DNA from: Symsagittifera roscoffensis
Lineage: Eukaryota > Xenacoelomorpha > Acoela > Convolutidae
Direction: 5' to 3'
Length of the DNA: 64,000 bases
Assembly: GCF_963678635.1 (NCBI RefSeq)
Contig: NC_087062.1
Location: forward strand, 77,935,200 to 77,999,199
The position numbers were made by a program, and so were the translations under genes. The first letter of the stretch is position 1. The number at the start of each line of letters is the position of its first letter. The notes beneath the pieces were generated by a model. That model saw nothing but the letters and a program-made list of their open reading frames with translations. It did no database searches and had not been told where the DNA came from. Shown piece by piece: positions 1-9,185 of this stretch.

Positions 1-289
1 ACCCGATTTGGACTACATTCAAGAAAGCTAGTGGTATCTTATTGTCGCCCTTTTGGTATTCTCTCTTTTTTGAAAATCAAACTTTTTTGAAAATGAAATT
101 ATCATTAGTAAATTCAACCCAAGGGAGGATTTAGGGGGAGGGGGCTTGGGGGGGGGGGATCTCTCCCTCTGTACTGTTTTGGGATATCCAGTTTTGGTGA
201 CAGACCCTAAAAATTTCTGCAGGCACCTCGGTGCCAATATTTACTAATTTTAAGGGGAAGCAATTTGTACTGTTTTGGGTGCACAAAAT

Positions 290-460
290 TTGGCCAAAAC
301 AGGGTCTCTTAAGTGCTTTGGGAGAGCTCGGAAAATCAATTTGGTCGACTTAAAAAAAAATAAAAAAGGTCGACAAATTTTTCGAATTTTTTTTTACAAT
401 CCGCCCCCTCGAGAAAATCCTACCTAGATCCGCCCCAGATTCAAACCACTGTAGTTTCAC
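290..460 (-). repeat. Dispersed repeat fragment (GGTCGAC/AATCAATTT type)
   Basis: The segment reads, in reverse, like pieces near 10650-10810 and 22685-22830: a GCGGATCTAG-type start, a poly-T/A tract, then a (T)CGACCAAATTGATTTTC motif and 'gcac' words. Three similar pieces in both orientations suggest an interspersed repeat; ends could not be fixed. Confidence 0.45.
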
Positions 461-782
461 GGAAAAAAATGTCACAGGTATATAATCTTTTTAATTTTAG
501 ACATTAGGGCATTATTAGTGTTCAAGGTATTTAAAAAATTCCTCCAAACCTGATAGTCAAAAACTTTAGGGTCCGTCAGCCAAAAATCGGTATCTCAAAA
601 TAGTCCAAAAAGGGTACCTTTGGGTCGGTAGGGGCTCGAATTCCTAAGGGGAAGAAAGGCGTGTAAGGTGTGGCAAATACAAATTTAAAAATAATAAAAA
701 ACTAAAGGCATATTGTCGATTTTAAAAAGAATTTTCAAACAAACTAAGAGCAGAAATGGAAACAAATTGAATTTTTTGCAGT

Positions 783-905
783 ATGTGTTGTGCCGAAAGA
801 AGAGCATATTCTTAGCGGTATAGATTTAAGCCAGGTCTTGAATATAGATTTAAAGATTTAAGCCACAATCCTAGCGTTATATGTTTAAGCTATAGATTTA
901 AGCAG
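783..905. repeat. Short degenerate tandem array of ATAGATTTAAGC
   Basis: The word TATAGATTTAAGC and close variants recur four to five times with irregular spacing. It is a simple local repeat with no coding potential seen. Confidence 0.5.
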
Positions 906-1091
906 ATCTTGATCTATGTTAACCGAAACTTACTGGCGCGGCTTTTTTTTTGGTTTCTTTCATTTTCTGTTAACCTTGGTTGCTCTTGATTGAGGGGAAA
1001 CAAGTTTTAAACATCATGATTATTGATAAACATGGTATAAGTAAGCCGCTAAGTTTTAGAATCTTAGCATTTGTGATATATTTTGACCTGG

Positions 1092-1460
1092 TGTGGTACC
1101 GCAACTGCTACTGCCATTGCAGTAACTATGCAGTCCTCATATATTGGCCTTGATAGTGCTACTTACATCCTTACATCTGCCACTGCTATCGCAGTAATCA
1201 GATAGTCATCACATATTGACCTTGATAGTGCTATACATATTGTTATCTGTAAATTATATAATTCTATTATAAAAACCAAGGTCAAAGAATACGTGACCTT
1301 TTACAAATCCAAGAGAGTCAATCTCTCAGGCCTGTGGCTAAGAACACAGTCAGTAAGAAACTAACAACAGAAAAGAAACGGTTTCATTATGGTTAATTAA
1401 ACTCTTCGAAACCACTTCAGTTTTCACTATACAACCTCAGAGGTATTGTTAGTTACCACA
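1092..1460 (+). repeat. E1 5' LTR
   Basis: The LTR begins TGTGGTACC and ends TTACCACA, a perfect short inverted repeat. It contains two imperfect direct repeats of about 65-75 bp (about 1104-1168 and 1178-1242), both carrying CCTTGATAGTGCTA, in the position of a U3 enhancer. A TATA-like word, ATTATAAAAACC, lies near 1268-1279. The final A also serves as the A of the gag ATG. Confidence 0.93.
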
Positions 1461-4399
1461 TGGCGCAGCCAGCAGGATCCGGTTTCACTGCTCAGGATAA
1501 TAGGACTGATCTAGGAATCCCAATATTTTGGGCATCTGCAAATTCAGACCCACCTTGGAGTTTTGAAACGTGGTTTGACCAGTTCCTATTAGCTGTTACA
1601 GTTAAAGAGAATGTGGATCCAGAAATAATGTTACAAGAACCCAAACCGGTATTAGAAGAACCTTTACCAACTCCTGAAACACCAGTACAAAACGAAGATG
1701 AGATTGCGACAGCAGAAAGAGAAGCTCGGAACAGATTGGCTCGAGATAGAGTGGTTCAAGAAAATGAAGAACGGACACTAAGAGGACCTAGAGTGGGACA
1801 CAATGTATTCTATCACGAAGTGGGCAAACGGCTAACATCGAGATTATTCCTCGCTTTAGGAGCAGAAGGGAAGAAAAAATTTATACAAAAGAACCCTCAC
1901 ACAGAAATATCCAAACTAGGGTTTCGCGATATAATTCGATTAGCAAAACTCTCATTTGAGAAAACGAAATGTATTACCTATGAGAGATACAAACTGTTCA
2001 CACGATCCCACGAATCAAATGAAACGTTGGAATCTTTTCATGCCGCACTGACTGCACAAGCAGCAAAGGCTGAATTGGGAGCGTTGGAAGAAGAATTGGT
2101 ACGAGATTTATTCATCTCAAGAATGAAAAATGCTGTCCTCCAAGACACATTGACTTTCGAAACATTCTCTCCAGAAGAAGTGTTAAAACGTGCACTAAAG
2201 TTTGAATATAGCAAACAAACAACTCAAGCTTTCCAAAAATCTTCAAACACAAACAGCTCAGGACTGTTTACAACTCCACAGATGAAGATTAAACAAGAAC
2301 CGATTATGGCAATCGGAAACAAAGGGTATAACTCTAGACGTCAAAATCAAAACAGAAGAAAACAGTACGAAAATAAACCTCCAAAAGGTAAAGGAGATCA
2401 AAAACAATGTACGAGATGCGGTAGAGCATTTGTAGAGAATCACTTAAAAAATTGTCCGGCAATGGGCAAAACATGTAAAAATTGTAACAAACCTAATCAC
2501 TTCGCTAAAATGTGTAGGTCTCAACAAATTAACGAAATTGCAAATGAAGATTCGAGTTCGGGGGAAGAGTGCAATCTTATACAAACATTCGATTCATGTG
2601 ATGACTTTGAAATCATGTCAGTAGAGGAAGAGTGCACTTCCATCATGGACATAGAAAATTACATCACAAAAAGGATTTCGGAAAATGCGTACAATAACGA
2701 AAGAAGTCAGAATAGAGCATTGACGGAGAAGTCGGGTAAAATTGAAAAGATCGAAATTCGCAGAAATCCCAAATCGCATCAAATTAAAGCACTTAAAGCT
2801 TTGGTTAAGATTGATAGTCATATTTTGAATATGACTATAGATACTGGCAGTCCAGTATCACTCCTGAATTGGGCAACAACGAAACAAATTCTGGAAGGAC
2901 CTTCGAATTCAAAATTTATTCCGGCAGAAAAGCTGAACCTGTCCGCGCAGTTTGTGGATTATAATAAACGACCTATTCTAATATTAGGAGCGTTAAAGGC
3001 CAATCTACGTTCGGCAGGTTGGGAAGTGTTGGGAGCGATGTTACTGGTCACAGAGAGACGTATGCGGTGCATATTAGGTTTAGATCTTCAGAGTAAACTA
3101 GGAATTCAAACCACGCAAAAATCGGCTCCAACACGAAGGTCCAGGTTTGATGTGTTACTGTGCGAACAGTCAGATAGTTGGAAGATTTACTTTTATAAGA
3201 AGTTCAAAGATCTATTCGATAGACAAGGGGAATCAAAAAATCACATGGTGAGTACAAAATTTAAATATCCTCTGTGCCCTATTCAAGAGAAAGGTAGGAG
3301 AATTCCTATACACATTCAGGATAAAGTTCAAACAGAACTAGACAAGCTGCTCACAGAGGGACACATTGCGAAATTAGACAAATGCACAAGCGATTGTTTT
3401 ATTGCCCCAATTGTTATCACAGTAAAAAAAGACGATTCTATTAAATTAGCCTTGGACGCCAAACCCATTAATAGACAGTTGTACAAAAATAAATACCAGA
3501 TGCCTAATGTGGACGAACTGATTGATGGGGTTAGCCAGATCATCACATCAGCATCAGAAGGCTCTCTCTTTTTCACCGTGTTAGACCTGAAATATGCTTA
3601 TAGCCAGATAAAACTAACTGCTGAAACAGCAAAACAATGCAATTTCAATATAATAGGGGGTAATGCAACGGGTACATACAGATTTCTGACAGGTTTCTAC
3701 GGGTTGGCAGATATGCCAGCCGAATTCCAAAAAGCGATGGATAGAACACTAAACCACGCAAAGAATACCTTTTGTTTCTTGGATGATATTCTAATTGTTT
3801 CAAAGGGGGAAGCTAAAGAGCACGAGAAATTAGTACACAATGTGTTGCAAAAGTTGGACGACGAAAATCTCGCATTAAAAATTTCGAAATGCGAATTCTT
3901 GCAGCCCGCGGTGAACTGGTTAGGTCATAATTTGTCAATACAGGGTATAATTCCAAAAGTTACTAAAACGGAGGCATTTGCAAACCTTCAACCCCCCAAA
4001 TCATTAGAGCAACTCAGATCGTTCATGGGTAGCATCAACTACTTAGCGAAATTTATCCCAAATGCGGCTAGTTTAACTGAAAAACTTAGACCACTACTGA
4101 AAGAAGAAAATGAAAAAAAGAAGATGAAAAATGTCCGGTTACCAGTTAAAAAATTTGAGTGGAACGATCAACACTCAGTAATCTTTGAGGACATAAAAAG
4201 GGCAGTTGCTAATATAGCCTTGTTAAACTATTACGATCCAGCAAAGCAATCTAGAGTAAAATGCGATGCAAGTCATAGTGGGCTCGGAGCTACTTTAGAA
4301 CAATGGTCTCATCAGAGCGATTGGATACCGATCGCATTCGCTTCCCGGTATTTAAATGCTCAAGAAAAAAATATTCTACCAATGAACTTGAGCTATTAG
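1460..4399 (+). CDS. E1 gag-protease-RT-RNase H (5' part), one open frame of 979 codons
   Basis: Gag occupies about residues 1-400. It has a CX2CX8HX3C finger near 316-336 and a canonical CX2CX4HX4C zinc knuckle at about 338-351. The aspartic protease follows, with the active-site triplet D-T-G at 461-463 (DTGSPVS). Reverse transcriptase shows GFYGLADMPAEFQKAMD and the catalytic box FLDD at 773-776, where many relatives have YVDD or YLDD. RNase H begins with its first catalytic Asp at 936 (KCDAS). The frame then reaches a seven-A run at 4365-4371 and runs into a stop within 30 bases. RNase H similarity resumes in the -1 frame. No stop separates gag from pol. The ATG overlaps the LTR end and the primer-binding site, so the protein begins MAQPA. 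Confidence 0.9.
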   Translation: MAQPAGSGFTAQDNRTDLGIPIFWASANSDPPWSFETWFDQFLLAVTVKENVDPEIMLQEPKPVLEEPLPTPETPVQNEDEIATAEREARNRLARDRVVQENEERTLRGPRVGHNVFYHEVGKRLTSRLFLALGAEGKKKFIQKNPHTEISKLGFRDIIRLAKLSFEKTKCITYERYKLFTRSHESNETLESFHAALTAQAAKAELGALEEELVRDLFISRMKNAVLQDTLTFETFSPEEVLKRALKFEYSKQTTQAFQKSSNTNSSGLFTTPQMKIKQEPIMAIGNKGYNSRRQNQNRRKQYENKPPKGKGDQKQCTRCGRAFVENHLKNCPAMGKTCKNCNKPNHFAKMCRSQQINEIANEDSSSGEECNLIQTFDSCDDFEIMSVEEECTSIMDIENYITKRISENAYNNERSQNRALTEKSGKIEKIEIRRNPKSHQIKALKALVKIDSHILNMTIDTGSPVSLLNWATTKQILEGPSNSKFIPAEKLNLSAQFVDYNKRPILILGALKANLRSAGWEVLGAMLLVTERRMRCILGLDLQSKLGIQTTQKSAPTRRSRFDVLLCEQSDSWKIYFYKKFKDLFDRQGESKNHMVSTKFKYPLCPIQEKGRRIPIHIQDKVQTELDKLLTEGHIAKLDKCTSDCFIAPIVITVKKDDSIKLALDAKPINRQLYKNKYQMPNVDELIDGVSQIITSASEGSLFFTVLDLKYAYSQIKLTAETAKQCNFNIIGGNATGTYRFLTGFYGLADMPAEFQKAMDRTLNHAKNTFCFLDDILIVSKGEAKEHEKLVHNVLQKLDDENLALKISKCEFLQPAVNWLGHNLSIQGIIPKVTKTEAFANLQPPKSLEQLRSFMGSINYLAKFIPNAASLTEKLRPLLKEENEKKKMKNVRLPVKKFEWNDQHSVIFEDIKRAVANIALLNYYDPAKQSRVKCDASHSGLGATLEQWSHQSDWIPIAFASRYLNAQEKNILPMNLSY
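1461..1478 (+). other. E1 primer-binding site, probably tRNA-Ser
   Basis: The 18 bases directly after the LTR, TGGCGCAGCCAGCAGGAT, have the form of a complement to a tRNA 3' end (CCA, discriminator G, acceptor stem, T-arm). They resemble the complement of animal serine tRNAs of the UGA type, from knowledge of such tRNAs. E2 and E3 have nearly the same string at the same place. A host tRNA sequence would settle the identity. Confidence 0.7.
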
Positions 4400-5505
4400 C
4401 AGTAGTTTGGGCGGTAGATCGTTTCAAACATTATCTACTAGGGAGAGAATTTGTCATAGCAACTGACCACAAGGCATTGACATCAGCTTTGGGAGAACAT
4501 AGATCAAATAAAACGTATCAATCTCGTTTGACTAGGTGGGTTGACCGATTATTGCCCTTCCAATTTAAAATTACTCATATTCCCGGAAAAGATATGGGTA
4601 TCGTTGACTACTTGTCAAGAGAACCTAATGGAGAACCGTGGCCAGAATCGGAACTGGATGAGAGATTCGTAGTAACGTCTATAGAAAGTTTCCATAAAGC
4701 ACTCGACTGTTTAAACAGTCGGTCTAGTGAAACAAACCAAAGTAGCACTATGAACATTCCAGAACATTCTAGAACATCAAGAGAAATTAACTACTGTAAA
4801 GACAGCTCATCACGCGGTTGCTATGACAACCAGTTTGTTCAAAACCGGACAAAGCTCGACCGGAACGAAAACGGTCAAAACTCAAGTTTTCAAACAGTTG
4901 AGAAGCACAAAAACACATTGGACAGAATAGCTCGTGAGAAACAGTTGGTCGATATTTCAAAATTCAAAGATAAATTAAACTCCAAACAATTAGAACCCAA
5001 GGAAACGGCGTCATCGAACGAAATGGAAAGAAGTGAAACAGAAAAATCAAAGAAGATGAAAAATAAACAGAACGGAAATCAGAGGGAGGACGATCAACTA
5101 ACAGAACAAGTAACAGAAACCACCTTCTCTCGGACACGGATGGTAAAGAGAGGCGCTGCATGCAGTCGACAGGAGTCAGACGATTCTGATTCAGATATAC
5201 CGAAAGTTGAGTGGAGACCAGTGAGAAAGACGATAAAGCCTAGAGGACTTAAAGAAATACAATCTGGAAAGGCGTCAGGAACTAGTGGAACAACCCTGAT
5301 GTCATTTTGGGACCTCATAGGGGCAGAAAGACCAGACAATCCAACAAGTCTACTTGAATTAGAGGCACAGACAGCCTTGGTAGATTGTAATAGAGGTGAC
5401 CAGTCATCACAATTGAATACCCAAAGTGAAATCCCCCAAATTATTGAAGTGGACTTAACAGCCGAACGAAAGCCCTTCGGAAAGCCCAGAAGTCAGCTTA
5501 ATTAA
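4372..5505 (+). CDS. E1 RNase H (3' part) and charged linker, shifted frame
   Basis: Reading continues the RNase H domain after the seven-A run, in the -1 frame relative to the preceding segment. The ELELLAVVWAVDRFKHYLLG block carries the catalytic Glu, and ATDHKAL carries the next Asp. The TRWVDRLLPFQF and IVDYLSR motifs that close Ty3/gypsy RNase H and connection regions follow. After about 4640 comes a long polar linker rich in Lys, Glu, Ser and Asn with no motif I recognise. The frame ends early at 5505 because of a 4-base insertion near 5465, absent from the second copy of this segment. The region could be expressed by frameshifting or may simply be broken. Confidence 0.8.
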   Translation, partial: YSTNELELLAVVWAVDRFKHYLLGREFVIATDHKALTSALGEHRSNKTYQSRLTRWVDRLLPFQFKITHIPGKDMGIVDYLSREPNGEPWPESELDERFVVTSIESFHKALDCLNSRSSETNQSSTMNIPEHSRTSREINYCKDSSSRGCYDNQFVQNRTKLDRNENGQNSSFQTVEKHKNTLDRIAREKQLVDISKFKDKLNSKQLEPKETASSNEMERSETEKSKKMKNKQNGNQREDDQLTEQVTETTFSRTRMVKRGAACSRQESDDSDSDIPKVEWRPVRKTIKPRGLKEIQSGKASGTSGTTLMSFWDLIGAERPDNPTSLLELEAQTALVDCNRGDQSSQLNTQSEIPQIIEVDLTAERKPFGKPRSQLN

Positions 5506-6470
5506 AAAGGAAAAGACATGTCACGCTTCCAGGAAAGGCAAATCAGATCAAAATAACATACGTACAGAAATCAGTCTGGACAACCTCAACAAACTATTTG
5601 ATAGAAGCCTATTAGCGGAGCTGATATCAGAAGACGCCTGGATGGACAGGCTGCGGCGGGTCATTGAGAGGAACGATCGACACAGCTTCGAGCTGATGGG
5701 TCCATATACCAACCCTCTCTGGCACCAACTCTCAGTTGTGGACGACTGCATCCTGGTTGACAACAGATTAGCTGTCCCGGAATAATTGCGTTTGGCAGTC
5801 CTAAAGAGAATTCACCGCGGTCACCCAGGCCAGGAAGCGATGCTAGATGTGTCAAGGTACCTGTGGTGGCCGCACATGCACAAGGATATCGTCAACCTTG
5901 CAGAGGAATGCAGAAGTTGCACCCGCTATAGTAAGAATGCAAAATACATCACACCAAAAAATGCTACGAAGCCTCTGCCGCTGCTCACGCAGCCCGGTCA
6001 AGAAATTCAATTAGACTATGCTGGCCCGCTTGAAGATTTCAAAGGAAAAAAATTTATCTGTTGGTAGCAATAGATAGGTATTCTAAATTTCCTTCAGTAA
6101 AAATCACTAAATCAACAGGGGGCAAGTCGTCAATAAAATTTCTTCGCTCATATATTGATATACATGGAATACCTGAATCAATTAGAACGGATCAATTTTC
6201 CGGGTTCAAGGGCAAAGCAATGAAAAAATTTTGCTCCGACAATAACATCGAACAAAAATTTTGTCCAGTTGGCGACCATCGCGGATGCGGCTTAGTAGAA
6301 CGCACTATACAAACCATCAAGAGAAGGTTGGGAGTAATGTTACTCGATGAAAATGTAACGTCGGTAAAATTGTGCTTGAGTACGATACTTCGCGACCTTC
6401 GTTGGAGCAAACAGAAGACAATTCAAATGTCGCCATTTGAAGCGCATTTTGGGCGATTGCCAAAAACAGA
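5371..6470 (+). pseudogene. E1 integrase, first (damaged) tandem copy
   Basis: This copy of the linker end and integrase is about 1,100 bp and is followed directly by a second copy. It has a 4-base insertion near 5465 that shifts the frame and a TAA at about 5783-5785 where the second copy has CAA. It shares the seven-A frame break at 6046-6052. It stops where the duplication junction joins integrase to the linker start. The H2C2 finger and the catalytic Asp and Glu blocks are all recognisable, so the copy is only lightly decayed. Confidence 0.85.
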
Positions 6471-7566
6471 ACAGCCTTGGTAGATTGTAATAGAGGTGAC
6501 CAGTCATCACAATTGAATACCCAAAGTGAAATCCCCCAAATTATTGAAGTGGACTTAACAGCCGAAAGCCCTTCGGAAAGCCCAGAAGTCAGCTTAATTA
6601 AAAAGGAAAAGACATGTCACGCTTCCAGGAAAGGCAAATCAGATCAAAATAACATACGTACAGAAATCAGTCTGGACAACCTCAACAAACTATTTGATAG
6701 AAGCCTATTAGCGGAGCTGATATCAGAAGACGCCTGGATGGACAGGCTGCGGCGGGTCATTGAGAGGAACGATCGACACAGCTTCGAGCTGATGGGTCCA
6801 TATACCAACCCTCTCTGGCACCAACTCTCAGTTGTGGACGACTGCATCCTGGTTGACAACAGATTATCTGTCCCGGAACAATTGCGTTTGGCAGTCCTAA
6901 AGAGAATTCACCGCGGTCACCCAGGCCAGGAAGCGATGCTAGATGTGTCAAGGTACCTGTGGTGGCCGCACATGCACAAGGATATCGTCAACCTTGCAGA
7001 GGAATGCAGAAGTTGCACCCGCTATGGTAAGAATGCAAAATACATCATACCAAAAAATGCTACGAAGCCTCTGCCGCTGCTCACGCAGCCCGGTCAAGAA
7101 ATTCAATTAGACTATGCTGGCCCGCTTGAAGATTTCAAAGGAAAAAAATTTATCTGTTGGTAGCAATAGATAGGTATTCTAAATTTCCTTCAGTAAAAAT
7201 CACTAAATCAACAGGGGGCAAGTCGTCAATAAAATTTCTTCGCTCATATATTGATATACATGGAATACCTGAATCAAATAGAACGGATCAATTTTCCGGG
7301 TTCAAGGGCAAAGCAATGAAAAAATTTTGCTCCGACAATAACATCGAACAAAAATTTTGTCCAGTTGGCGACCATCGCGGATGCGGCTTAGTAGAACGCA
7401 CTATACAAACCATCAAGAGAATGTTGGGAGTAATGTTACTCGATGAAAATGTAACGTCGGTAAAATTGTGCTTGAGTACGATACTTCGCGACCTTCGTTG
7501 GAGCAAACAGAAGACAATTCAAATGTCGCCATTTGAAGCGCATTTTGGGCGATTGCCAAAAACAGA
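6471..7566 (+). repeat. Second copy of the 1.1-kb internal tandem duplication
   Basis: The block starting ACAGCCTTGG at 5371 recurs at 6471. The offset is 1,100 bp, falling to 1,096 bp after a 4-base indel, and the copies differ at only a few other bases. The junction reads CAAAAACAGA then ACAGCC, and the two parental ends share about four bases (ACAG). This suggests a microhomology-mediated or template-switch duplication. Confidence 0.9.
6477..7163 (+). CDS. E1 integrase, second copy: zinc-finger part
   Basis: This is the better-preserved integrase copy. The N-terminal H2C2 finger has its two His at 6909-6911 and 6918-6920 (HRGHPG) and its two Cys around 7001-7020 (ECRSC). The first catalytic Asp lies in LDYAGP, codon 7110-7112. 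The frame ends at a stop just after a seven-A run at 7142-7148, and the rest of the catalytic core is found in the -1 frame. The finger binds zinc in all retroviral-type integrases. Confidence 0.85.
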   Translation: MVDCNRGDQSSQLNTQSEIPQIIEVDLTAESPSESPEVSLIKKEKTCHASRKGKSDQNNIRTEISLDNLNKLFDRSLLAELISEDAWMDRLRRVIERNDRHSFELMGPYTNPLWHQLSVVDDCILVDNRLSVPEQLRLAVLKRIHRGHPGQEAMLDVSRYLWWPHMHKDIVNLAEECRSCTRYGKNAKYIIPKNATKPLPLLTQPGQEIQLDYAGPLEDFKGKKFICW

Positions 7567-7720
7567 ATTTAAAATTCTCAGTGATAGGTTCTTACAAAAC
7601 TCTGATCGTTTAGATAAAGAACATCTGGAGCGCTCCGCCTTGACGGCTTCGCAACTCAAAAAGAGAATCGACCAATCTCGTGACAACTTAAAGATTGTCC
7701 GGAAGGGACAAAACACCTGA
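7149..7720 (+). CDS. E1 integrase, second copy: catalytic core, shifted frame
   Basis: Directly after the seven-A run this frame carries the rest of the DDE core. It has VAIDRYSKFPS, the second Asp in RTDQFSGFKG (codon 7286-7288) and the catalytic Glu in GLVERTIQTIK (codon 7394-7396). It then has the PFEAHFGR block typical of Ty3/gypsy integrases. It ends at a single TGA at 7718-7720, after which the same frame stays open for 455 codons. All three acidic catalytic residues are present across the two frames, so chemistry would be intact if the break were bypassed. Confidence 0.85.
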
Positions 7721-9085
7721 GATGTGAGTCCATTATTCAAAGAGCAAGTCGTCTCGGCAAAGGATCGAGAAAGAGCGCGGGCCCTAAAAGAGCTTCTGGA
7801 GGCCAATGCAAGATGGAACCAGACTCGACGTGATACTTCGGCCAACGACCTAAAGCGTACTGTGGATGAGACGAGTACCATTAATCCCGAGCTACGCAAA
7901 GAAATGCTATACTCGTGGGAGCGGGGGTTCGTTGAAGATAAACCGGAGGCCATTTCACAGCAACGTCAGTCGTCACCAATCCTGATACGAAAAGACGAGG
8001 GGAGGAAGAGCGGTAAGGCCCTCACAAAACCTCTGAAGGGAAGGGTCGTGGCCGAAACGCCTTCCACAATTAAGACGGCTGCAGGGTCCATTTACCAGAA
8101 AAGCGATATTGCGAAGGTTAAGGTTGCGGTGCACGATAAGGAGAAAAAAAACAATAGACGATCCCCATCGGGAGAAGAGCCTAAGAAAAAACAACAGAGG
8201 CAATCGAGGCGACAATCAGACGAACAAGATGAGGCTGAATTGAGTCAGTCGGATGAAGACTTATTGCTAGAACAGCCAGGTGCAGCTAAGGAAAAATTTC
8301 AGGATAGCCCAACGGTGATCACTTCAAAAGACACTCTACAAGGCGGTGGGCTGAATTTGGCGGTACGAAGAGCGAAGCCAAACTTGGCTGGACCATTCTC
8401 GAAATCAACTAAGGCTAAAGTGGGCCCAATCTCGACGAAAGACGCACAACAAGTCATATTACAGAATAAAAGTGCTGCGTTAGCAGCAGAAGTAAACGAA
8501 CCGCAGGCGCCAGACCACGCATGTTCGTCGAACACTATCAAGAACAAGAAAGAAATTACACGCACTACATCTCCTGAAACAATCCTCGACACTTTCAATA
8601 GTAAGGACTTATCGGCGAATGACTGGAATCGATTAGCGGATCAAGTACTTGAACGAGGAGTTCAGCGCGCGGCGGCAGAGATACCGCATTCGAGAGAGGA
8701 TGCGGGAGACGACGAGGAATTGATGAATCCTCCGGGGTTTTCTGACGAATCCGAACTTGAGGAAAAATCAGTGCGGAAAAGCGGGAGATCGAAAAAGGGA
8801 CCATCCAGATACGGAAACCCGATTAAGCATTCGGTGAAATCAATCTCGTTCCAGAATAACTTATTAGACTTGAACCAAGCCGCGCTCGAAGCATATAGAA
8901 TCAAGCTTGCAAATTTTAAACCCGGTGCTTCTAATTCGGTGGAGACAAAATTTGGTCTGCTGGAGAAACATCTATTTAGGAGAAAGTTTGGCAGCGAAGC
9001 TCTAGATATAACCCGTTCATGGAACGCCGAGTGGAGAATCCCGTTACAGTTGGAAGAGGAACATGAAGAGAGAGATGGAAAATGA
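7721..9085 (+). CDS. E1 charged C-terminal extension downstream of integrase
   Basis: This 455-codon open stretch is in the same frame as the integrase core and is separated from it only by the TGA at 7718-7720. It has no ATG of its own near the start, so it most likely was the C-terminal part of the polyprotein. The sequence is dominated by Lys, Arg, Glu, Asp, Ser and Gln, for example NNRRSPSGEEPKKKQQRQSR. It has no signal peptide or membrane segment, which argues against an envelope protein. I recognise no domain. E2 and E3 have similarly charged tails at the same place, which suggests a conserved role, perhaps nucleic-acid or chromatin binding; that is inference. Confidence 0.7.
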   Translation, partial: DVSPLFKEQVVSAKDRERARALKELLEANARWNQTRRDTSANDLKRTVDETSTINPELRKEMLYSWERGFVEDKPEAISQQRQSSPILIRKDEGRKSGKALTKPLKGRVVAETPSTIKTAAGSIYQKSDIAKVKVAVHDKEKKNNRRSPSGEEPKKKQQRQSRRQSDEQDEAELSQSDEDLLLEQPGAAKEKFQDSPTVITSKDTLQGGGLNLAVRRAKPNLAGPFSKSTKAKVGPISTKDAQQVILQNKSAALAAEVNEPQAPDHACSSNTIKNKKEITRTTSPETILDTFNSKDLSANDWNRLADQVLERGVQRAAAEIPHSREDAGDDEELMNPPGFSDESELEEKSVRKSGRSKKGPSRYGNPIKHSVKSISFQNNLLDLNQAALEAYRIKLANFKPGASNSVETKFGLLEKHLFRRKFGSEALDITRSWNAEWRIPLQLEEEHEERDGK

Positions 9086-9185
9086 ATTATCTAATACACA
9101 AAGCCAAAACTTCTTAAACTGAGTTCTAAAACTCCTATTCATTATTATTTAAAATTTTAATAACATATTATAAAAATTTTCTTGA

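Larger units (their letters stand above)
1..1091. other. Non-coding flank left of element E1
   Basis: I see no gene here. The stretch has a G-rich run near 131-160, a fragment of a dispersed repeat near 290-460, and a short tandem array near 783-905. It probably belongs to the intron of the ZO gene that follows the exon ending at 9930, because that exon ends in a good donor site and the gene must continue leftward. Confidence 0.5.

Noticed and set aside
28-237. Minus-strand open frame with a Pro-rich stretch
   Set aside because: It is produced by a G-rich low-complexity run on the plus strand and has no homology or splice context.
7519-7953. Minus-strand open frames of 60-144 codons inside E1
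   Set aside because: They are shadows of the plus-strand polyprotein, whose motifs are unmistakable.
7721-9085. Envelope gene of an errantivirus-like element
   Set aside because: No signal peptide, membrane segment, furin-type site or own start codon; composition is that of a charged polyprotein tail.
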